From Duganella zoogloeoides (GTDB taxonomy: Bacteria; Pseudomonadota; Gammaproteobacteria; Burkholderiales; Burkholderiaceae_D), in contig NZ_CP140152.1 in NCBI RefSeq assembly GCF_034479515.1, positions 2,170,001 through 2,234,000 on the forward strand: a stretch of 64,000 nucleotides of DNA, in the 5' to 3' direction. The notes under the pieces were generated by a model, which did no database searches, had not been told where the DNA came from, and saw only the letters and a list, made by a program, of their open reading frames with translations. The translations under genes were made by a program, and so were the position numbers. Below, piece after piece: positions 18,821 through 28,142 of the stretch; the first letter of the stretch is position 1; the number at the start of each line of letters is the position of its first letter.

Positions 18821-19653
18821 GGCCGGCACTGTACGCGCACCGCAGCTTGCGGCCCCGCCTGCACCGCTGCGGCGGTCAGGCCCTCACCGAATTCGTCGTG
18901 ATCGCGCTGGCACTGGTGCCGCTGTTCTTGCTCATGCCCATGGTTGCCAAGTACCAGAGCGTTACCCATGCCACCGAAATGGCCAGTCGCTACGTAGCCT
19001 TCGAGGCCATTGCCAACAACGACGGCATGAGCAACTACAAACCGCCCGAGCAACTTGCGCAGGAAGTGCGGCGCCGCTTCTACAGCAACTCCGATGCGCC
19101 GATCAAAACCAACGACGAGGCTGGCGACTTCAAGGCCAACCAGAACTTGTTCTGGGTCGATGCCCAGGGCGACGCGCTGATCAAGAATTTCACCGACGTC
19201 ACCGTCAGCTTCGGCAGCAGCCACGGCGCCAACCATGCAGACGGCAAGAGCGCCGCCGATGACGGCAAACCGTTCAACGTGCCGTCGCCGCTCCAGGTCG
19301 GCGAGCAACTGGGGCTGAAGACCGGGATGTACACGGCCAACGTCAGCGTCAAGCTGGCCAACCTTCAGGATATCGGCCCCAGCTTTGCATCGACCTACGA
19401 AGAATTCAAAAACCTCAACCTGACCGTCAGCCGCCACACCAGCGTGGTGACCGATACCTGGACGGCGCGCGACGCGATGCAGGTGGAATCGCGCATCGAC
19501 AATACGCTGCTGTTCCCTGGCAAGCTCATGCGACCGCTGAATCCGGTGCTCAAGGCCACCAATATGGTGGTGGAACTGCCCCACATCGAGCCGCCCAATA
19601 TGGCCAAACTCGAACTCTGGCGCGACCAGGTACCAGCGGACCGACTCCGATGA
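18817..19653 (+). CDS. TadE-like pseudopilin
   Basis: The protein has 278 residues. After a 25-residue basic leader comes GGQALTEFVVIALALVPLFL, a TadE-type class III pseudopilin segment with Glu-5 after the Gly. A long periplasmic domain follows. TadE-like proteins are minor pilins processed by the same peptidase as Flp. The start overlaps the previous stop (ATGA) and the stop overlaps the next ATG, so coupling is strict. It is longer than typical TadE (about 150-200 residues). Confidence 0.85.
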   Translation: MRPALYAHRSLRPRLHRCGGQALTEFVVIALALVPLFLLMPMVAKYQSVTHATEMASRYVAFEAIANNDGMSNYKPPEQLAQEVRRRFYSNSDAPIKTNDEAGDFKANQNLFWVDAQGDALIKNFTDVTVSFGSSHGANHADGKSAADDGKPFNVPSPLQVGEQLGLKTGMYTANVSVKLANLQDIGPSFASTYEEFKNLNLTVSRHTSVVTDTWTARDAMQVESRIDNTLLFPGKLMRPLNPVLKATNMVVELPHIEPPNMAKLELWRDQVPADRLR

Positions 19654-20435
19654 AAGCGCCCGCCATGACCCAACGCCTGGTACTGATCGCGCTGGCCGCC
19701 TTGTCGCTGCTGGCCGCCTGGACCATTGCCAGCGCGGTGCCGACGGCCAAGGTGCCGTGGCCCGAGGTAGCGCTACCGCCGGACGCGGTCAGCTACGAAA
19801 TCGGCGAACAGATCAACATGGATGGCATACCGTTGCGCATGCGCGGCTTCGATACCAGCGCTTCGCCCGAACAGACGGCGGCCTGGTTCCGCCAGAACAT
19901 GGCGCGGCCGGTGGTGGAAAACAAGGTGGGCGCGGCGCTGGTGCTGGGGCGCGAGCAGAACGGCTATTACGTCACCGTGCAACTGTCGCCAGCGGCAGAG
20001 GGCGGTGGCACGCGTGGGGTGGCGTCGGTGGCCGATGCCACCACCGGCATGGCGCAGCGCGACAGCTATCGCGCCGCCAACGAGCGCCTGCTGGCGAGCC
20101 TGCCTTCGGGCACCGAACTGGTCAGCGCGATGACCTCGATCGATGAGCGGCGCAATGCCCGTTTCGTGATGCTGATTAACCGCTACAGCGAGGAAGTCAA
20201 CCGCGAGCGGGTGCGCGACCTGCTGCGCCAGGAAGGCATGGAACTCGAGCGCGAGGCGCGCGCTGCCGACGCTGGTGCGGACGTGCTGGCCACGCTGCCG
20301 CCAGGCACGACCAGCGGCATCGCGCTGTTCTTCAAAGGCAAGGGCCGCGAGGCCATCGCCGTCATCAGCCGCCTGCCCGACAGCCGCGCCAGCATCGTCC
20401 TGAACACCGTAACCACCATGGAGACTTACCAATGA
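19650..20435 (+). CDS. Hypothetical Tad-cluster protein with N-terminal membrane helix
   Basis: The protein has 261 residues. One N-terminal hydrophobic segment (LVLIALAALSLLAAWTIASA) acts as a signal anchor or signal peptide. The rest is soluble, with a coiled-coil-prone stretch near EEVNRERVRDLLRQEGMELE. No family is recognised. It is coupled to the genes on both sides (ATGA overlaps), between TadE-like and the second pilin. It may be a periplasmic assembly factor. Confidence 0.65.
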   Translation: MKAPAMTQRLVLIALAALSLLAAWTIASAVPTAKVPWPEVALPPDAVSYEIGEQINMDGIPLRMRGFDTSASPEQTAAWFRQNMARPVVENKVGAALVLGREQNGYYVTVQLSPAAEGGGTRGVASVADATTGMAQRDSYRAANERLLASLPSGTELVSAMTSIDERRNARFVMLINRYSEEVNRERVRDLLRQEGMELEREARAADAGADVLATLPPGTTSGIALFFKGKGREAIAVISRLPDSRASIVLNTVTTMETYQ

Positions 20436-20677
20436 AGCCGCGCCCAGCCGGACCATTCCTCCAGCAACCTGACGCCCTGGCGGCGGTCACGCGTCAGGCC
20501 GGCCAATCCACGATCGAGTACCTGGTTGTGTGCGCCGCGCTCGCCTTTGCCTTGTTCGTACCGATCAGCGGCGATGCGGCCAGTCCCGACGGTGCACGCA
20601 CCACGGTGCAAATCGTGCTCAACGAGTTTCAGCAAGCCTATCGCAACATCAGCCACGCCATTTCCCTGCCCAATTGA
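20432..20677 (+). CDS. Second Flp-like minor pilin
   Basis: The protein has 81 residues. A 25-residue leader ends with AG; then the class III motif QSTIEYLVVCAALAFALFVP has Glu-5 and Tyr-6 and a hydrophobic helix. The mature tail is short and acidic to neutral. It differs from the first pilin in the helix sequence and carries a Cys in it (VVCAAL). Overlaps at the start (ATGA) and a two-base gap to cpaB place it in the same transcript. It is probably a minor or alternative pilin. Confidence 0.78.
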   Translation: MKPRPAGPFLQQPDALAAVTRQAGQSTIEYLVVCAALAFALFVPISGDAASPDGARTTVQIVLNEFQQAYRNISHAISLPN

Positions 20678-20679
20678 CC

Positions 20680-21651
20680 ATGAAACTCGACCGACTCAAA
20701 CGACTGCGCCATTTTCGCCCTGGTAAAACCTGGATCGTCCTGGGCGTTGCGCTCGCCATTGGCGGGCTGGCGGCGTTTGCCGCCAGCCGCTATCTGAACA
20801 CCCAGATGGCCGCCATCGAAGCGCGGTCCAAGGGCACGACCACAATGGTGGTGGTGGCCAAGGTGGATATCGCGCGCGGCGTCAAGCTCGACAATCAAAA
20901 CGTGGCGGTGCGCAGCGTGCCGCGCGAATACGCGCACTCGGTGGCGATCACGCCGGACGACTTTCCCCGCATCGACGGTCAGGCGCTGGCCTACCCGGTC
21001 AAGGCCGGTGAAATGATTTTATGGGGATTGATGGAAACCCAGAAGGCTCCCACGTTTTCGGCGCGGGTGGAAGCGGGGCGGCGGGCGATGACGGTGCCGG
21101 TGGACGAAATCAATTCCATCTCGGGCATGCTGGAACCGGGCGACATGATCGACCTGATTGCCACCGTGGACCAGAACGGCAAAAAGCTGACCTTCCCGCT
21201 GTTGCAGCGCGTGCACGTGCTGGCCACCGGCCAGCGCAGCGCCGAAGACGCTGCCGGCGAGCGCCGCCAGTTTTCCACCGTCACCATCGACACCTCGCCG
21301 GCGCAGGCGCAAAACCTGATCGTCGCGCGCGACATCGGCAAGCTCACCGCGCTGTTGCGCAACCCGCAGGACAACCAGCCCATCGGCGCCGAGGTCAACG
21401 ACCTGGCCTCGCTGCTGGGCATGAAGGCTCGGCCCAATGGCGGCGGCGGCGGTGGCCAGGCGCGCCGCGGCGTGCCTGTCATCTACGGCAACAGCAAGGT
21501 GCCGCCCGAAGCGTTGTACCTGCGCCGCACCGGCGGCCGCGCGCTGCTCGACCCGGGCACGTCGCCAGCGGCGGTGCCAGCCGATGGCGCGCCCGATCTG
21601 ACCGACCGGCCCGACCCTATGCCGAACCATCCAGCCCTGGGCATGCGCTAG
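20680..21651 (+). CDS. cpaB: Tad pilus assembly protein CpaB/RcpC
   Basis: The protein has 323 residues. An N-terminal membrane helix (WIVLGVALAIGGLAAFAASR) precedes an SAF domain (VVVAKVDIARGVKLDNQNVA) and the RcpC/CpaB region (AMTVPVDEINSISGMLEPGD). In the Tad system CpaB lies in the periplasm and links the secretin to the inner-membrane machine. ATG 20680 is the natural start; upstream in-frame sequence is a shadow of the pilin gene. A Gly-rich linker (NGGGGGGQ) precedes a Pro-rich tail. Confidence 0.92.
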   Translation: MKLDRLKRLRHFRPGKTWIVLGVALAIGGLAAFAASRYLNTQMAAIEARSKGTTTMVVVAKVDIARGVKLDNQNVAVRSVPREYAHSVAITPDDFPRIDGQALAYPVKAGEMILWGLMETQKAPTFSARVEAGRRAMTVPVDEINSISGMLEPGDMIDLIATVDQNGKKLTFPLLQRVHVLATGQRSAEDAAGERRQFSTVTIDTSPAQAQNLIVARDIGKLTALLRNPQDNQPIGAEVNDLASLLGMKARPNGGGGGGQARRGVPVIYGNSKVPPEALYLRRTGGRALLDPGTSPAAVPADGAPDLTDRPDPMPNHPALGMR

Positions 21652-21654
21652 CAC

Positions 21655-23445
21655 ATGCCTTCGACCATCCTCCAACCCGTGAATCAAACCATGCTAGTGC
21701 GCACCCTGTTTATTTGCCGTCGCCCGTTACGGCGCTCGTTGTCGCTGTCGTTGCTGTCCCTCTCGCTATCGATGTTGACCGGCAGCGCACTGGCCGCCGG
21801 CCAGGCGCAGGTCCAGCCTGCCGCTGCCCAGGCCGCGATGCCTGCCGTGCCTGCCACGCGCAGCGCGGTACCGGCGCCGCCGCCCGCCGCCAGAGCGGCC
21901 CTGGCACCTGCTGCACCCGCATCGGCACCTGGTGCTGTCGCTGCGGTGGCCGGTGCGCCAGCGCTGCCCGCAGCGGCGGCCGGCGCTGCAACTGCCGTCA
22001 ATACCCGCAATCCGATCAGCGCGGCCGGCACCATGCGGCCAGCGCGCGCGACACCCAAGGTGGTGGAGCCGTACGCGCCGATCAGCGCCGGTACCGATGC
22101 CGTGCCGGTGCCCGAAATCGAATTGTACGTGGGCGAGTCGCGCGTGTTTCCCACGCCTGGTGTGGCGCGCATTGCGGTAGGCAATGGCCAGATCCTCAGC
22201 GCCAGTGCGCTCGACGGCAAAGAAATCATCATGTTCGGCAACGGCGTGGGGGTGTCGTCGCTGTTCGTGTGGAACGAGGACGGCCGCTACCAGCGCATCA
22301 AGGTCACCATCGTGCCCGGCGAGACTGCGCGCATCACGCGCGAAGTGGCGGCGTTCCTGCGGCATATTCCGAAAGCGACGGCCTCGGTGGTGGGCGACAA
22401 GGTGATCGTCGAAGGCGACGAGCTGTCCGATAACGACCGCGAGAAAGTGGCCGAACTGGCCAAGCGCTATCCGCAGATCGTCAATTTCACCAGCCCCATC
22501 GGCTGGGAGCAGACGGTGCTGATGGACGTCAAGGTGGTGGAGTTTCCGAAAAACGAACTGCGCGAGCTGGGTCTCAAGTGGAACCCCACCGGCGGCGGCG
22601 CCATCGGCGCGATCTGGTCGCCGGCCGGGCGCGGCGACAACGGCGCCAGCGTGGGCGGGCGCCAGATCACCATCACGTCGCCAGCCGGCCAGGCCAGCCC
22701 GATCACCAATATCGATACGACCAAGGGCGTGGTGCTGCCTTCGTCGCTGACGATCATGAGCGCGATTAACATGGGTCTCAATGCCCAGCTCAATCTGCTT
22801 GAGCAAAACGGTACCGCCGCCATCCTGGCCGAGCCGCAATTGTCCACCCGCAGCGGCGCCAAGGCCAGTTTCCTGGCCGGCGGCGAGTTTCCGTATTCGG
22901 TCTCCAACCTCAACGGTACGACCATCGTCTTCAAGCCATACGGTATCAAGCTCGATATCGAACCGAAGGTGGGCCGCAACGGCGTGATCCGCGCCGAGAT
23001 CGATTCCGAAGTCAGTTCGCTCGATACGTCGGTGTCGTCGGTGGGCGGACCGGCGCTGCTCACGCGCCGCACCAAGACCGAGTTCAACGTGCGCACCGGC
23101 GAAACCATCGTGTTGTCGGGCTTGCTGCAGCGGACCACCGGCACCGACATCGACAAGGTACCGCTGCTGGGCGATATCCCGGTGCTGGGCGCCCTGTTCC
23201 GCTCGAAGCGCTTCCAGAACAAGGAGACCGAGCTGGTGGTATTCGTCACGCCCACCATTGTTGACGCCCGCGCCCCCGGCCTGCAGGACCGCGTGCAGCG
23301 CACCAACGAGCGGCTGGGAACGCAGATGGGACCGTCGCCGTACCTGAGCGATCCGCTGCAGCCGGGCACCGACCCCGCCCGGGTGTTCGTGCCGGTTGCC
23401 CCGGTTGCCCAGGATGCCGCCGTTACCCCGACCCCGTCACACTAG
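21655..23445 (+). CDS. cpaC: Tad outer-membrane secretin CpaC/RcpA
   Basis: The protein has 596 residues. After a signal peptide (LSLSMLTGSALAAG) comes an unusually long Ala/Pro-rich linker (residues about 48-125). The T2SS-like N domain follows (ELYVGESRVFPTPGVARIAV, GVGVSSLFVWN), then BON-like repeats and the secretin domain ending PLLGDIPVLGALFRSKRF and TELVVFVTPTIV. It should form the outer-membrane pore for the pilus. ATG 21655 lies three bases after the cpaB stop; ATG 21691 is an alternative that still keeps the signal peptide. Confidence 0.93.
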   Translation: MPSTILQPVNQTMLVRTLFICRRPLRRSLSLSLLSLSLSMLTGSALAAGQAQVQPAAAQAAMPAVPATRSAVPAPPPAARAALAPAAPASAPGAVAAVAGAPALPAAAAGAATAVNTRNPISAAGTMRPARATPKVVEPYAPISAGTDAVPVPEIELYVGESRVFPTPGVARIAVGNGQILSASALDGKEIIMFGNGVGVSSLFVWNEDGRYQRIKVTIVPGETARITREVAAFLRHIPKATASVVGDKVIVEGDELSDNDREKVAELAKRYPQIVNFTSPIGWEQTVLMDVKVVEFPKNELRELGLKWNPTGGGAIGAIWSPAGRGDNGASVGGRQITITSPAGQASPITNIDTTKGVVLPSSLTIMSAINMGLNAQLNLLEQNGTAAILAEPQLSTRSGAKASFLAGGEFPYSVSNLNGTTIVFKPYGIKLDIEPKVGRNGVIRAEIDSEVSSLDTSVSSVGGPALLTRRTKTEFNVRTGETIVLSGLLQRTTGTDIDKVPLLGDIPVLGALFRSKRFQNKETELVVFVTPTIVDARAPGLQDRVQRTNERLGTQMGPSPYLSDPLQPGTDPARVFVPVAPVAQDAAVTPTPSH

Positions 23446-23454
23446 GAGAATCCC

Positions 23455-25290
23455 ATGCTCGATATCGAAATCATCAGTGGCGACGGCGAGATCCGCCTGC
23501 TGGAAACGCCGGACGAGGCGCTGCTGGGCAAGGGTGCCCATGTGGACGTCAAGCTCGACGGCTGGCGCGTGGGCAAGGAGCATGCACGGCTGTACCGCAC
23601 CCCGGGCGGGGTGCTGGTGCAGGATCTGGGCTCGTACGGCGGCCTGTCGGTGAACGGCGAGCGGGTGGCGTCGCAGCATGGCCCGCTGGCCGCGTGCGAT
23701 GTCATCGGCATCGGTCCCTACAAGCTGCGGGTACTCAACAGCATGCTGGAAGCGCCCACGGTGCAGGCTGCCGCGCCGCAGTCGCGGTCGAGCGCCGCGC
23801 CCGCCCGCAACCGCCAGGCCACGGAGGAACTGAACACCTCGCGCCAGCTGGCCGAGCAGGCTGCCGAGGTGGCCCGCGCGGAAGGTGCGAGCAAGCCGTT
23901 TTCGCTGGTGGTGGGGGCCGACCCACGCCGCAAGGAACTGGAATTCGAATGGCGCAAGCGGATCCACGCCAAGCTGCTCGACACCATGGATTTGCGCCGC
24001 CACGATGTCTCGAGCATGAGCGATGCGCAGTTGCGCACCGAGAGCAGCCGGGTGATCCGCGAAATTCTTGCTGAAATGGAAAACGACCTGCCGCGCGAAC
24101 TCGATCGCGACGTGCTGAGCCGCCAGGTACTGGACGAAGCCGTGGGACTGGGGCCGCTGGAAGAGCTGCTGGCGGACGAAACGGTGAGCGAGATCATGGT
24201 CAACCGCTACGATGAAATCTATATCGAACGCAACGGCCGCCTGCAACGCCACGCGCTCACGTTTACCGGCGACCGCGCGGTGCTGGGCGTGATCGAGCGC
24301 ATCGTCGCGCCGCTGGGCCGCCGCATCGATGAATCGTCGCCGATGGTCGATGCCCGCCTCAAGGACGGCTCGCGGGTCAACGCCATCATTGCGCCGCTGG
24401 CGCTCAAGGGACCGGCACTGACCATCCGGAAATTCGCCACCCGCCGCCTGACCGCGCAAGACCTGGTAACGTTTGGCGCGGTCAGTCCGGACATGGCGGA
24501 ATTCCTGCGCATCTGCGTCGAGTCGCGCAAGAACATCATCGTTTCGGGCGGTACCGGCTCGGGCAAGACCACGCTGCTGAATATCCTGTCGAACTTCATT
24601 CCGTCCGGCGAACGCATCATTACGGTGGAAGATGCGGCCGAACTGAAGCTGCACCATGAACACCTGATCAGCCTGGAATCGCGGCCGCCCAACGTGGAAG
24701 GCAAGGGCGGGGTGCTGATCCGCGACCTGGTCAAGAATACCCTGCGCATGCGGCCCGACCGCATCGTGGTGGGCGAGTGCCGCGGCGCCGAAGCGCTCGA
24801 CATGCTGCAAGCCATGAACACCGGTCACGAGGGTTCGCTGACCACGCTGCACGCCAACACCCCGCGCGACGGCCTGGCCCGGCTGGAAACCATGGTGCTG
24901 ATGGCCGGCATGGACTTGCCGCTGAACGCCATCCGCGAACAGATCGCCTCGGCCGTGGACGTGGTAGTGCAGCAGAGCCGCTTTGCGTGCGGTTCGCGCA
25001 AGGTCACCAGCATCACCGAGCTGACCGGCATGGAGAGCGGCAAGATCCAGTTGCAGGAAATTTTCCGCTACGTCAGCCAGGGCTATGGCAACCCGGACCA
25101 GCACGGCCTGAAAAAAGTGCAGGGCTACTTTACCGCCTGCGACATGGTGCCCGGCTTTTACGAGGAATTGCGCGCCGTCGGCAACGAACTGGACATGGAT
25201 ATGTTCAAGCCCACGCTGCCGCCCGGCATGGAGCGGGAAGAGCGCCGCGACTGGCGCAACCGCAGCAATGTCGACCGGAGGGCTTCATGA
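23455..25290 (+). CDS. cpaF: Tad secretion ATPase CpaF/TadA with N-terminal FHA domain
   Basis: The protein has 611 residues. Residues about 1-95 form an FHA-like phosphothreonine-binding domain (ALLGKGAHVDVKLDG, KEHARLY, LGSYGGLSVNGERV). Residues about 160-590 are a CpaF-type VirB11/PilT ATPase, with Walker A SGGTGSGKTTLLN near 364, Walker B region MRPDRIVVGECRGAEAL near 432 and a His-box GHEGSLTTLHANTPRD. It powers pilus assembly at the inner membrane. GGAGAA eight bases upstream supports the ATG. The stop overlaps tadB (ATGA). The FHA fusion implies control by Ser/Thr phosphorylation or an adaptor role. Confidence 0.93.
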   Translation: MLDIEIISGDGEIRLLETPDEALLGKGAHVDVKLDGWRVGKEHARLYRTPGGVLVQDLGSYGGLSVNGERVASQHGPLAACDVIGIGPYKLRVLNSMLEAPTVQAAAPQSRSSAAPARNRQATEELNTSRQLAEQAAEVARAEGASKPFSLVVGADPRRKELEFEWRKRIHAKLLDTMDLRRHDVSSMSDAQLRTESSRVIREILAEMENDLPRELDRDVLSRQVLDEAVGLGPLEELLADETVSEIMVNRYDEIYIERNGRLQRHALTFTGDRAVLGVIERIVAPLGRRIDESSPMVDARLKDGSRVNAIIAPLALKGPALTIRKFATRRLTAQDLVTFGAVSPDMAEFLRICVESRKNIIVSGGTGSGKTTLLNILSNFIPSGERIITVEDAAELKLHHEHLISLESRPPNVEGKGGVLIRDLVKNTLRMRPDRIVVGECRGAEALDMLQAMNTGHEGSLTTLHANTPRDGLARLETMVLMAGMDLPLNAIREQIASAVDVVVQQSRFACGSRKVTSITELTGMESGKIQLQEIFRYVSQGYGNPDQHGLKKVQGYFTACDMVPGFYEELRAVGNELDMDMFKPTLPPGMEREERRDWRNRSNVDRRAS

Positions 25291-26147
25291 CCCCCGCCAT
25301 GACGGTGACCGTGCTCAGCGTGGTCATCGCGCTGGCGGCCGGCATGCTGGCGTGGCTGGCGATCGAGGTGGGCAGTGGCACGCTCAAGCGCTACAAGTCG
25401 AGCTTTACCGAGCGTGCCCAGTTCCGCGTGCGCGAATTCTTCCTGTTCATCGATCCGCGCCAGCTGTTCATGCTCAACGTGGGCGCCATGTTGGCGGGCG
25501 CCTTGCTCACCTGGCTGGTGACCGGCAGCGTGCTGCTGGCGCTGGTGGCAGTGGCCGCGCTGACATTCGCGCCGCGCCTGCTGTATGCGCGCATGCGCGT
25601 GCGCCGCATGCGCAATTTTGAACTGCAACTGCCCGATGCGCTGATGATGCTGGCCGGCGGCATGCGCGCCGGCGCCGGCTTCGGTTCGGCGCTGGCGCAA
25701 CTGGTGCAGGAAGCGCCGGCGCCGCTGGGCCAGGAGTTTTCGCTGATGCTGCGCGAACAGCGCATCGGCGTCACCCTCGAACAAAGCCTGAACAACCTGG
25801 CGCACCGCATGCCCACCCAGACCACGATCCTGGTGGTGTCGGCCATGCGCATTGCCGCCGAGACCGGCGGCGGACTGGCCGAAGCGCTCGAGCGCACCGC
25901 CGGCACCATCCGCAGCCGTCTGCAAATGGAAGGCAAGATCCGCGCGCTTACCGCGCAAGGCAAGCTGCAGGCGTGGGTGGTGGGCCTGCTGCCGGTGCTG
26001 CTGGCGCTGGTGCTGGCCAAGCTGGAGCCGGCGGCGATGGACCTGCTGTGGCACAGCCGCATCGGCTGGGCCACGCTGGCGGTGCTGTTCGTGCTCGAAG
26101 CGATGGGCGTGTACGTGATCCGCAAGATCATCGCGATCGACGTCTGA
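25287..26147 (+). CDS. tadB: Tad inner-membrane platform protein TadB
   Basis: The protein has 286 residues, with ATG at 25287 after CGGAGG. Hydrophobic segments lie at about 5-25 and 65-95, followed by a T2SSF/GspF domain (FELQLPDALMMLAGGMRAGA, ALNNLAHRMP-like segment, AMRIAAETGGGLAEAL). Two C-terminal membrane spans follow. TadB and TadC together form the platform through which CpaF drives pilin assembly. In-frame sequence upstream of this ATG is a shadow of cpaF. Confidence 0.93.
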   Translation: MTPAMTVTVLSVVIALAAGMLAWLAIEVGSGTLKRYKSSFTERAQFRVREFFLFIDPRQLFMLNVGAMLAGALLTWLVTGSVLLALVAVAALTFAPRLLYARMRVRRMRNFELQLPDALMMLAGGMRAGAGFGSALAQLVQEAPAPLGQEFSLMLREQRIGVTLEQSLNNLAHRMPTQTTILVVSAMRIAAETGGGLAEALERTAGTIRSRLQMEGKIRALTAQGKLQAWVVGLLPVLLALVLAKLEPAAMDLLWHSRIGWATLAVLFVLEAMGVYVIRKIIAIDV

Positions 26148-26162
26148 GCCGGGGAGAGAACC

Positions 26163-27095
26163 ATGGAAAAATTATTGCTCGAACATGGCACCGCGCTGAT
26201 CGTCGCCGTGGCGCTGGCCAGCGGCCTGTCGGTGGCGCTGCTGGTGTGGCTGGTGAGTGCGGCGCTGGCGGAAGTGCCGCGCGAAGACCGGTCGTACAAG
26301 GATGCGCCGCCGCTCGGTTTCCGGCTGGTATGGTGGCCAATCCAGTGGATCAGCCATTTCGTCGGCCCGATCATGTCGGTAAACCGCCGCGCCGCCATGC
26401 TGGCCAAGCTGCGCCAGGCGGGGCTGGACTACACCGTCTCGCCAGCGCAACTGCTGGCGGCACGCCTGCTGGGCGCCGGGCTGCTGGCGCTGCTGTGCTG
26501 GTGGGGCCTGTCCAGCTTTGACCATGCACGCGACGGCGAGGTGGGTTTTTCGCTGATGCTGTATCTCGAAGTGATGGGTGGCGGCGCCTTGCTGGGCTTT
26601 TTCTATCCGTCGTTCTGGCTGCGCGACCTGATGCGGGCACGGCGCAGCGAGCTGCTCAAGACGCTGCCGTTTTATCTCGACATCATCACGCTGTGCGTGG
26701 AAGCCGGGCTGAACCTGCAGGGCGCGCTCAACCAGTCGGTGGACAAGGGCCCGCGCGGCGTGCTGCGCACCGAGATCCAGCGCGTGCTGCGCGACATCCG
26801 CGCCGGCAAGGCGCGGGCCGAGGCCATGCGCGCCATGGCCGACCGCCTGAGCGAACCGAACGTCACCCATTTCATCACCGCCGTGATCCAGGCCGAACGC
26901 ATGGGCATGAACCTGGGGCCGGTACTGCGCGCCCAGGCCGACCAGCGCCGCACCGAGCGCTTTGCACGCGCCGAAAAGCTGGCGATGGAAGCACCGGTGA
27001 AAATGCTGTTTCCGTTGATCGCATTTATTTTTCCGTGCACGTTCATCGTGCTGTTCTTTCCAATCGTAATGAAGTTCATGCACCCCGGTGTGTGA
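26163..27095 (+). CDS. tadC: Tad inner-membrane platform protein TadC
   Basis: The protein has 310 residues with GGGAGAG ahead of the ATG. The GspF-like domain includes LPFYLDIITLCVEAGLNLQG, ITAVIQAERMGMNLGPVL and the C-terminal PVKMLFPLIAFIFPCTFIVL membrane helix, all standard TadC landmarks. It partners TadB. A 27-base gap separates it from the next, unassigned gene. Confidence 0.93.
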   Translation: MEKLLLEHGTALIVAVALASGLSVALLVWLVSAALAEVPREDRSYKDAPPLGFRLVWWPIQWISHFVGPIMSVNRRAAMLAKLRQAGLDYTVSPAQLLAARLLGAGLLALLCWWGLSSFDHARDGEVGFSLMLYLEVMGGGALLGFFYPSFWLRDLMRARRSELLKTLPFYLDIITLCVEAGLNLQGALNQSVDKGPRGVLRTEIQRVLRDIRAGKARAEAMRAMADRLSEPNVTHFITAVIQAERMGMNLGPVLRAQADQRRTERFARAEKLAMEAPVKMLFPLIAFIFPCTFIVLFFPIVMKFMHPGV

Positions 27096-27122
27096 GCCTT
27101 CGTTTTAAACCCGCCTATTGCA

Positions 27123-28115
27123 ATGACTGTATTACAGGACATTTTGACCAGCAACGCCGAGGAATTGCTCGACCAGTGGCTGGCGCTGATCGAGCAAGAT
27201 ATCGCCGACGGCTGGCGCGCATTTTATGCGCGCGCGGTGTGGATGCGCGAACACCTGCCGGCACCGTTGATCAATGGCCTGGGCCGGGCGCTGATGGTCG
27301 AGCAGCTGCGGCAAAAAATCGGCGCAAACGGCCAGCCGGTGCTCGCCGACGATGTCGGCATGGTCCGCGAACTGTCCCAGCGCCTGGACTTGCCGGAGTG
27401 CCGGAATTATTTGCAGGTGGGCATCCTGTCCCTGCAACAGCAGCCCGCGCCTCTGGACCTGGTGGCCGATGCCGCGGTCATGCGCTTGCTGAACACCGCG
27501 CATCGGCACGCCGAGTTTGAGATCCGGCGCAACCAGGCCAACTGGTACGTGGAATCGACTGCCCGCTGCACGCTCACGCCACCGCTTATCACGCTGCCCA
27601 AGGAGGGCAAGCCAGCGGTGCGCGACGACAGCGAGCCGCTGGCACTCGATACCCACTACTGGTGGAATGTGTACGAGCCCGATCATCGCGTGGCGATGGA
27701 TTGCGACAACAATGGCCTGTTTACGCCCGCCGTCAGCCTGATGCTGATGGCGGCGCTGGCGCCCGATTTTCCGTACGCCGAAACCTTGAGCACGGCGAAA
27801 CGGCTGGTATTCATGCAGGCCGGCGACGGCGCGCTGGCCTGGGCGATCGTGATCGAGAAAATCGATGGCGGCCGCACGTTCCGTTACCCGCCGGCGCTGA
27901 TGCTGATCGACCGTCACCTCGGCAAGAAACTCAAGGACCAGCACGTGCTGTTTCATAACGTTCTGACCCGGCCTTATTTTTCCGATGCGATCAGTGGCCA
28001 GGCGGCGATGGAACTGGAACTGCGCTTTCACCTGCCGCGCTATCGCCGTCTGATCGACGTGTACCGCCCCTATATTGCAGCGACGCAGTCTGCCGCACAA
28101 CAACTGCTGGCCTGA
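27123..28115 (+). CDS. Hypothetical protein between tadC and the DUF192-TadE-OmpA gene
   Basis: The protein has 330 residues and no signal peptide or membrane span, so is probably cytosolic. No family is recognised. It begins TVLQDILTSNAEELLDQWLA and contains a possible helical N-terminal half followed by a mixed region (HYWWNVYEPDHRVAMDCDN). The tight spacing (27 bases on each side) makes it part of the pilus/RHS transcript. TadD or TadZ would be expected near here, but it shows neither a TPR pattern nor the Walker motif of TadZ. Confidence 0.65.
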   Translation: MTVLQDILTSNAEELLDQWLALIEQDIADGWRAFYARAVWMREHLPAPLINGLGRALMVEQLRQKIGANGQPVLADDVGMVRELSQRLDLPECRNYLQVGILSLQQQPAPLDLVADAAVMRLLNTAHRHAEFEIRRNQANWYVESTARCTLTPPLITLPKEGKPAVRDDSEPLALDTHYWWNVYEPDHRVAMDCDNNGLFTPAVSLMLMAALAPDFPYAETLSTAKRLVFMQAGDGALAWAIVIEKIDGGRTFRYPPALMLIDRHLGKKLKDQHVLFHNVLTRPYFSDAISGQAAMELELRFHLPRYRRLIDVYRPYIAATQSAAQQLLA

Positions 28116-28142
28116 CCCCCATTCCACCAACGCCTACCGACC

